From Acidobacteriaceae bacterium (GTDB lineage: Bacteria > Acidobacteriota > Terriglobia > Terriglobales > Acidobacteriaceae), in NCBI GenBank assembly GCA_003132825.1, contig PKYX01000518.1:1-11848 (forward strand): a stretch of DNA of 11,848 nt. The letters run 5' to 3'. The notes beneath the pieces are model-generated. The model ran no database searches, was not told where the DNA came from, and was given only the letters and a program-made list of their open reading frames with translations. Below are positions 7,659-11,848 of this stretch, piece after piece. A program made the translations under genes and the position numbers. Position 1 is the stretch's first letter; every line of letters begins with the position of its first letter.

Positions 7659-8557
7659 GCCGCGCTCCGGGGAAGTTCGAGCACCACCGTAGTGCCGCGG
7701 CCCTCCCCTGGGCTTTCGGCGAACACGCGCCCGCCATGCTTCCGCACGATGGCTCGCACAATGAATAATCCGAGGCCCGTGCCCTTGACGCTGCTCAGGG
7801 TGCGGTTGGGGACGCGGTAAAAGCGACGGAAGATGCGCTTCAACTCGGGTGCGGGAATTCCCACGCCGTTGTCTTGCACGCGCAGGGTGATACGCTTGGC
7901 GTCGGGGGCGTCCACCCGCACCGAAACCTCCACCCGCTCCCCGGAATACTTGATCGCGTTGTCGAGCAGATTCGAAACCGCCGCCCGCAACTCCTCCGAG
8001 TCGCCGGCCACTCGCGCCGCCGCGCTGTCCGCGACCCGAGGCTCATAGCGCACCGCCTCCGGCGGAAGATGATGACTGTTGCGCGCGACTTCAACGCATT
8101 CCCCGACCAACCGGCTGAAGTCGACCGGAACCAGCTGGCTAGCTTTCCTGTGACCCGCTTCTCCGGCCTTCAGGACCTGTTCGACCGTGCCCAGCAACCG
8201 GTCGGTATCGTCCAGCATGAAACGGTAAAATTCCCGCCTCTGGGCTTCGTCCACGTCGCGCCGCTGCAGAGTCTGGAGATAAAGACGGATGGAAGCCAGT
8301 GGCGTTTTCAACTCATGCGTGACCGCGTTGATAAAACTGTCGTGCTGCTCGTTGCGCCGAATCTCGCGCACCAGGAAGCTGGTATTCAGAATCAATCCCG
8401 CGGTGATGGCGCCGAAAAAGATCACCCCCAGAAATACCTTGATGCCTTCCCGCCAGTTGAGAATGATCCAGCCCGAACCCACCGCCACCGCGACCGCCGC
8501 CAGGCACACGCCCAGGGAGAGAAAGATGATGACTTTGCCGCGGCCCGCCGTGCGCAT
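7655..8557 (-). CDS. membrane sensor histidine kinase, HisKA type
   Basis: Two-component sensor of 300 residues. Two hydrophobic segments (about 9-33 and 39-63) are joined by only a few residues, so there is essentially no extracytoplasmic sensor domain; sensing probably occurs within the membrane or through a partner protein. No HAMP or PAS domain is seen. The HisKA dimerisation domain has the H box VTHELKTPLASIR with phosphoacceptor His81. The ATPase domain carries the N box NLLDNAIKYS (Asn200), the G1 box DNGVGIP (229-235), the F box around FRRFYRV and the G2 box GTGLGLFIV (259-267). All catalytic boxes are intact. The stop overlaps the response regulator start by 4 nt. TAGAAT lies 6 nt upstream of the ATG and GGAGA directly abuts it, a spacing too short for a normal ribosome binding site. 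The gene is divergent from the MoaD-MoaE gene. Confidence 0.97.
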   Translation of the reverse strand: MRTAGRGKVIIFLSLGVCLAAVAVAVGSGWIILNWREGIKVFLGVIFFGAITAGLILNTSFLVREIRRNEQHDSFINAVTHELKTPLASIRLYLQTLQRRDVDEAQRREFYRFMLDDTDRLLGTVEQVLKAGEAGHRKASQLVPVDFSRLVGECVEVARNSHHLPPEAVRYEPRVADSAAARVAGDSEELRAAVSNLLDNAIKYSGERVEVSVRVDAPDAKRITLRVQDNGVGIPAPELKRIFRRFYRVPNRTLSSVKGTGLGLFIVRAIVRKHGGRVFAESPGEGRGTTVVLELPRSAA

Positions 8558-8567
8558 TCTCCGATTC

Positions 8568-8586
8568 TATCGCGCCCGTCGCGATA
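8568..8586. promoter_or_regulatory. inverted repeat in the kinase / molybdopterin synthase divergent region
   Basis: TATCGCG-CCCGT-CGCGATA is a perfect dyad with 7-bp arms and a 5-nt centre. It lies only 11 nt before the histidine kinase start and overlaps the -10-like TAGAAT on the minus strand, so a protein bound here could control that gene. Autoregulation by the neighbouring response regulator is conceivable, although OmpR-family proteins more often use direct repeats. Confidence 0.45.
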
Positions 8587-8644
8587 CACTAGCCAAGAAC
8601 CGAGAACTGACCCGGGAAATCTGCAAGCGAGACCATCCACCTCC

Positions 8645-9418
8645 ATGCAAGTCCGCGTCCTATTTTTTGGCATGCTCAAAGATCTCGCCGGTCGCCCCAG
8701 CGACTCGCTCAGCCTGCCGGAAAACGCCACCTTGGCCGACGTGCTCCTGCACTATGAATCCCGCATCCCTGGTTTGAAAGCGTGGTCGGGCGCGATGGCC
8801 ATGTCCATCAACCAGCAATATGCCGATCCGGAAGCCAGGCTGAAGCCGGGTGATGAGGTCGCACTCCTGCCCCCGGTGAGTGGAGGGGCAGGGGGGGCGG
8901 ACGATCCTCCAGCCGACGGACTCGCGGCAGCGAAAGTCCGGGCCACGATGGTGCGCGTGCCGATCGATACCCAATCGATCGTCGACTCGATCAAGCGCCC
9001 CGAAGACGGCGCCCTGGCCTGGTTTGAGGGCACGGTTCGCAACCACTCCCGCGGCCGCCGCACGCTCTACCTCGAATATGAAGCCTACGAAGGGATGGCG
9101 CTCGAGCAGATGGATGCCCTGGCCCGGGAGGCGCTCGCCCAGTTCGAGGTCCGCGATGTCCGCATGGTCCATCGCCTGGGGCGCCTGGAGATCGGCGAAA
9201 CTAGCGTCCTGATCGTCGTTGCCTCCGCCCATCGCGCCGCCGCCTTCGCGGCCAGCCGGTGGCTGATCGACACTCTCAAACGTACCGTCCCCATCTGGAA
9301 AAAGGAGCATTTTGAGGACGGCGCAGTCTGGGCCGATGGCGACCCGTTCCCGCCCCAACTCTCCCGTTCCCCAGGCACCCCGGGCCAACCCCGCGCATCT
9401 AAGCCAAAAGCCCCGTGA
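8645..9418 (+). CDS. molybdopterin synthase, MoaD-MoaE fusion
   Basis: 257 residues combining the small and large subunits of molybdopterin synthase, which inserts two sulfurs into cyclic pyranopterin monophosphate to make molybdopterin. Residues 1-81 form the MoaD ubiquitin-like domain, opening MQVRVLFFGMLKDLAG and ending LLPPVSGG. In stand-alone MoaD the Gly-Gly is the C-terminus and carries the thiocarboxylate; here it is internal at 80-81, followed by a Gly/Ala/Pro linker. The MoaE domain runs from about 100, with EGTVRNHSRG, LEYEAYEGMA, HRLGRLEIGE and the catalytic Lys region PIWKKEHFEDG. Mycobacterial MoaX is a known fusion that is cleaved after its Gly-Gly, so cleavage is expected here. 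The ATG at 8645 is fixed by homology of the first residues; the ribosome binding site is weak. The frame is open far upstream, but that part lies over the kinase gene. Divergent from the kinase; overlaps the next gene. Confidence 0.95.
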   Translation: MQVRVLFFGMLKDLAGRPSDSLSLPENATLADVLLHYESRIPGLKAWSGAMAMSINQQYADPEARLKPGDEVALLPPVSGGAGGADDPPADGLAAAKVRATMVRVPIDTQSIVDSIKRPEDGALAWFEGTVRNHSRGRRTLYLEYEAYEGMALEQMDALAREALAQFEVRDVRMVHRLGRLEIGETSVLIVVASAHRAAAFAASRWLIDTLKRTVPIWKKEHFEDGAVWADGDPFPPQLSRSPGTPGQPRASKPKAP

Positions 9419-10431
9419 TGAGACTTCTGCGCCCTAGCGGATTGCTACTGATAGAAATCGCTTTTATAGCGGGGGCCGCCGCGCTTTCCCTCAGTCAAGT
9501 GCCCAAGCCTCCCTGGGCATCGGGCGGAGCAGCCAAGGTCCCGAGTCCCGCCGCCAGTCCGTACGAGAGCGCCCCAGATAACTCGAACCCGACTATCAAG
9601 GTGGATGTCAAGCTGGTGAACGTGTTTGTCACCGTCACCGATGGGCGCGGCGCCCCGGTCGCCGGCCTGGGCAAGGACGACTTCGAAGTTCAGGAGGACG
9701 GCAAAGCGCAGAAGATCTCGGTGTTCGATAAGGAATCGGCTTTGCCCCTATCGATCATCCTTGATATCGACACCAGCCTGAGCACGCGCAAGGACCTGCC
9801 GCTTGAACTATCCTCGGCGCGGCGCTTCGTCCATGCCATCCTGCGCCCGGTCGATGGCCTCTCCCTCTACGGTTTCAGCGAGTACGTGGATGAGGTCGTG
9901 CCCTTCACCTCCGATGCCAATCGCATTGATCGTGGTATTGACCGCATGCGTCTCGGCTCGGCCACTGCGCTCTACGATGCTTTGTACGTGGGAGCCCAGG
10001 CGCTCGATCGCCGCCAGGGTCGAAAGGTGATGGTGGTCATTACCGATGGTGGCGACACCGTCAGCAAGGTCGATTATCAGGGAGCTCTCCGCGCCGCCCA
10101 GGAAGCCGAGGCGATCGTCTACAGCATCATCATCGTCCCCATTGAGGCCAGCGCGGGCCGCGACACCGGCGGCGAACACGCCCTCATCCAGCTTTCCGCG
10201 GACACCGGTGGCCGCTACTTCTACGCGACTTCTGCCAACCAGCTGGACGAAGCTTTTCGCCAAATCAGCGACGAACTCCGCACTCAATATCTTTTGGCCT
10301 ACTATCCGTCGGACCGCTTTTCAGGTTCCGATTACCGCCGCATTCAAGTCTCGCTCACCGGCAGCCCGGCCTCGTCTAGCTTGAACATCCGGCACCGCAC
10401 CGGCTACTACACCTCAAAGGCGGAATTTTAG
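9418..10431 (+). CDS. secreted VWFA-domain protein of the acidobacterial type
   Basis: 337 residues from the ATG at 9418; a GTG at 9415 would add one residue. The ATG shares one base with the TGA of the MoaD-MoaE gene (TGATG), so translation is probably coupled. A hydrophobic N-terminal segment (about 8-26) acts as signal peptide or anchor, followed by a Pro/Ala/Ser-rich linker. Residues about 60-105 (VNVFVTVTDGRGAPVAGLGKDDF onward) form the beta-rich module typical before the VWFA fold in this family. The VWFA domain starts near 108 with an intact metal-ion site: Asp118-x-Ser120-x-Ser122 in DIDTSLS, Thr183 in SATALYDAL and Asp210 in VITDGGD. The end LRTQYLLAYYP and RHRTGYY is also characteristic. 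The general architecture matches the VWFA-related family expanded in Acidobacteriota; the ligand and role are unknown, and its link to molybdopterin synthesis is unclear. Confidence 0.93.
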   Translation: MRLLRPSGLLLIEIAFIAGAAALSLSQVPKPPWASGGAAKVPSPAASPYESAPDNSNPTIKVDVKLVNVFVTVTDGRGAPVAGLGKDDFEVQEDGKAQKISVFDKESALPLSIILDIDTSLSTRKDLPLELSSARRFVHAILRPVDGLSLYGFSEYVDEVVPFTSDANRIDRGIDRMRLGSATALYDALYVGAQALDRRQGRKVMVVITDGGDTVSKVDYQGALRAAQEAEAIVYSIIIVPIEASAGRDTGGEHALIQLSADTGGRYFYATSANQLDEAFRQISDELRTQYLLAYYPSDRFSGSDYRRIQVSLTGSPASSSLNIRHRTGYYTSKAEF

Positions 10432-10486
10432 TTCCCCGCCCGAGGGAGGGGGCCTCGAGCCACCCCGGTTGGCCGCAATCGAGGCC

Positions 10487-10501
10487 AGCGGAAATTCCGC
10501 T
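10487..10501. repeat. short perfect dyad AGCGGAA-A-TTCCGCT
   Basis: Seven-bp arms around a single base, 55 nt after the VWFA gene stop. As RNA the loop would be too tight for the full stem, so a DNA-level site or part of a termination region is more likely. Function unknown. Confidence 0.3.
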
Positions 10502-10506
10502 ACGGA

Positions 10507-10533
10507 TTGGCCTTGCCCAGGGCCAACAATTTT
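10507..10533 (+). terminator. possible intrinsic terminator after the VWFA gene
   Basis: TTGGCC and GGCCAA form a 6-bp stem around an 8-nt loop, followed after three bases by TTTT. It lies about 75 nt past the VWFA stop codon. The stem is short and the T run modest, so this is tentative. Confidence 0.35.
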
Positions 10534-10603
10534 GCCGGGATCGACCGGCCGTCCATAACAACTGTGCTCTCACATAACAGCCGTTCGCTGTCATTCATCT
10601 TTA

Positions 10604-10622
10604 CAAGATCTGCGCGATCTTG
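10604..10622. repeat. perfect inverted repeat CAAGATC-TGCGC-GATCTTG
   Basis: Seven-bp arms flank a 5-nt centre. No T run follows. It lies 29 nt upstream of the CGATC box array and shares the GATC core, so it may belong to the same control region for the receptor gene. Confidence 0.35.
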
Positions 10623-10650
10623 AACCGTCGATAGGTTGGTGGGCTCAGGT

Positions 10651-10694
10651 TCGATCGATTCGATCGTTGTCGATCGTTATCGATCATATCGATC
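10651..10694. repeat. array of five CGATC boxes at helical spacing
   Basis: CGATC begins at 10652, 10661, 10671, 10681 and 10690, a spacing of 9, 10, 10 and 9 nt, close to one turn of DNA. All five copies are preceded by T (TCGATC) and separated by short AT-rich linkers. Such in-phase direct repeats are typical of cooperative protein-binding arrays. It lies about 180 nt upstream of the receptor start codon. Confidence 0.55.
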
Positions 10695-10763
10695 TATAGG
10701 AAACTGGATTGTCGGGAGCTCGAGCGGTGCCCGGGTCGCGCCGTAAGTGCCTGACAACGCTTT

Positions 10764-10776
10764 AACAGCTGCTGTT
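10764..10776. promoter_or_regulatory. dyad AACAGC-T-GCTGTT upstream of the receptor gene
   Basis: A perfect dyad with 6-bp arms and a 1-nt centre lies about 100 nt before the receptor start, 7 nt downstream of CTGACA (10751-10756), which resembles a -35 box. No -10 box at proper distance was found, so a promoter call is not made. It is a possible operator. Confidence 0.3.
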
Positions 10777-10795
10777 GTAGGATGGTGGTCTTTCG

Positions 10796-10816
10796 ATTGC
10801 TCCCTGATGGGGCAAT
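10796..10816 (+). other. hairpin in the probable leader of the receptor mRNA
   Basis: ATTGCTCC, loop CTGAT, GGGGCAAT form an 8-bp stem with one G-U pair, ending 58 nt before the start codon. There is no T run and it does not cover the ribosome binding site. It may stabilise the mRNA or be incidental. Confidence 0.25.
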
Positions 10817-10874
10817 TCCAAACCTGCTAGGGGCGATTTAAGAGTTTTCGAAGTTCTGAAAGGAAGGGTGCACG

Positions 10875-11848
10875 ATGTCCCCGATTCTCCCCAGTTCTCC
10901 GTCCGCTTTCACCCGCTGCGCTTTTGCCTGCTTCGCGAGTGCGCTCCTGCTTGCCCTTTCGCTGCCCCTCGAAGTCCACGCCCAGACCACGATTTCGACC
11001 GGAAGCATGCAGGGCAACGTAACCGACCCGACCGGCGCCGTGGTGGCGAACGCTAAAGTCACGATCATCGATCAGGCGACCGGACAGAAGGCCAGTGTGG
11101 CTACCAACTCAGCCGGCAGCTATGCTTCGGGCGCGTTGACGCCGGGAGGCTATCTGGTGCGGGTCGAGGCTCCCGGTTTCAAGACCAGTGAGATGCCGGT
11201 GACGGTGCAGGTGGGCGTGACCTCGGCCGCCAACCTGAAGCTGCAGCTCGGACAGGCGGGCCAGGTGGTCGAAGTGCAAGCCTCCGAAGTGGCGGTCAAT
11301 ACCGAGCAGGCCACCGTGCAGGGCGTCATCAATACCGAACAGATCGAGAACCTTCCGATCAATGGCCGCAACTTCCTGGACCTGGCGCAGCTCGAGCCCG
11401 GGGTGCAAATTCAGGACGGCGGCAATTTCGACCCAACCAAGAAAGGATTCTCCTCGATTTCCTTCGGTGGCCGCTTCGGACGCACCGCTCGCATCGAGGT
11501 CGACGGGCTCGATATCAGCGATGAGACCGTGGGCACAACCACGCAGGATATTCCCGAGGGCGCCATCCAGGAGTTTCAGATCGGTGAGTCGATGCTCGAT
11601 CTCTCGACCGAACTGACTTCCTCTGGCTCCGTCAACGTGGCTACCAAGTCGGGCACGAATTCCTATCACGGGCAGGGCTTCTACTACTTTCGCGATCAGG
11701 CCCTCGATGCCGATCTTCCCGGGGGCACCGCTACGCCTTTCCAGAGGAATCAATTTGGCGGTGACTTGGGCGGCGCTCTGATCAAGAACAAGCTCTTCTT
11801 CTTCCTCGACGCCGAGCGCATCAAGCAGGATTTTATGCAGCCGGTTCT
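10875..11848 (+). CDS. TonB-dependent Oar-like outer-membrane receptor, 3' end cut by the right edge
   Basis: The first 324 residues of a protein that in this family usually exceeds 1000. A strong AGGAAGG (10861-10867) precedes the ATG by 7 nt. The signal peptide is about residues 1-36, with a hydrophobic core ASALLLALSLPL and likely cleavage after VHA. Residues about 42-125 form a carboxypeptidase-regulatory-like beta-sandwich (GSMQGNVTDPTGAVVANAKV, then AGSYASGALTPGGYLVRVEAPGF). The plug domain follows, with VINTEQIENLPINGRNFLDL, LEPGV and RIEVDGLDISDE, then NVATKSGTNSYHGQGFYYFR and QFGGDLGGALIKNKLFFFLD leading into the barrel. Proteins of this type span the outer membrane and are thought to import large substrates or act in adhesion with TonB. 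They are abundant in Acidobacteriota. The substrate is unknown. The preceding region with repeated boxes suggests specific regulation. Confidence 0.95.
   Translation, partial: MSPILPSSPSAFTRCAFACFASALLLALSLPLEVHAQTTISTGSMQGNVTDPTGAVVANAKVTIIDQATGQKASVATNSAGSYASGALTPGGYLVRVEAPGFKTSEMPVTVQVGVTSAANLKLQLGQAGQVVEVQASEVAVNTEQATVQGVINTEQIENLPINGRNFLDLAQLEPGVQIQDGGNFDPTKKGFSSISFGGRFGRTARIEVDGLDISDETVGTTTQDIPEGAIQEFQIGESMLDLSTELTSSGSVNVATKSGTNSYHGQGFYYFRDQALDADLPGGTATPFQRNQFGGDLGGALIKNKLFFFLDAERIKQDFMQPV

Larger units (their letters stand above)
10432..10874. other. 443-nt non-coding region rich in dyads, before the TonB receptor gene
   Basis: No convincing gene is seen. It contains, in order, a 7-bp dyad around one base (10487-10501), a terminator-like hairpin (10507-10533), a 7-bp dyad (10604-10622), five CGATC boxes (10652-10694), the dyad AACAGC-T-GCTGTT (10764-10776) and a hairpin in the likely leader (10796-10816). 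A clear promoter for the downstream receptor gene could not be picked out. Confidence 0.6.

Noticed and set aside
7874..8644. Upstream in-frame extension of the MoaD-MoaE gene
   Set aside because: This part is antisense to the histidine kinase; MoaD homology begins exactly at the ATG at 8645.
8880..8899. G-rich run at the MoaD-MoaE junction as a programmed frameshift site to release MoaD
   Set aside because: Reading on in the -1 and +1 frames meets no early stop, so a shift would not give a free MoaD ending near Gly-Gly.
10376..10594. Small minus-strand open frame of 72 codons after the VWFA gene
   Set aside because: It overlaps the end of the VWFA gene antisense, is rich in Cys, Arg and Trp, and has no recognisable start signal.
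10604..10694. GATC cluster as a replication origin or Dam-methylation site
   Set aside because: No DnaA boxes, AT-rich unwinding region or dnaA/dnaN genes are nearby; a transcription-factor array fits better.

Overview
The window looks like chromosomal DNA from a member of the Acidobacteriota, probably near the Terriglobia. The evidence is high GC content, a secreted VWFA protein of the kind expanded in that phylum, a TonB-dependent receptor carrying an N-terminal carboxypeptidase-regulatory-like domain, and a conserved hypothetical protein of acidobacterial style. These lineage calls rest on family knowledge and remembered resemblance, not on a search. I see no tRNA, rRNA, insertion sequence or CRISPR array.

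Layout. Positions 1-3817 hold a minus-strand row read right to left: a RimI-like GNAT acetyltransferase (3817-3296), prephenate dehydratase pheA (3286-2480) and the ATP-dependent protease lon (2188 to beyond the left edge). The lon upstream region carries a near-perfect HAIR element, the operator type bound by the heat-shock repressor HspR, overlapping the lon ribosome binding site. A divergent spacer with an 18-bp perfect palindrome separates this row from a plus-strand conserved hypothetical gene (3981-4634). From 8557 down to 4801 a second minus-strand row holds a sensor histidine kinase, an OmpR-type response regulator overlapping it by 4 nt, and a 658-residue membrane-anchored protein that appears to combine a Coa1-like region, a metzincin-like region lacking its zinc ligands, and YD repeats.

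Divergently, on the plus strand, lie a molybdopterin synthase MoaD-MoaE fusion (8645-9418) and, overlapping it by 1 nt, a secreted VWFA-domain protein (to 10431). A 443-nt non-coding stretch follows, rich in inverted repeats and holding five CGATC boxes spaced 9-10 nt apart. It leads into a TonB-dependent Oar-like receptor that runs off the right edge.

Working together: the kinase and regulator form one signalling pair, and the pseudo-metzincin/YD protein may be its output or partner. GNAT, pheA and lon are plain housekeeping and stress genes, with lon apparently under heat-shock control. The most interesting points are the HAIR site at lon, the unusual fusion protein beside the two-component system, the phased CGATC array before the receptor, and a repeated TANNNT-N6-start arrangement suggesting leaderless transcripts.
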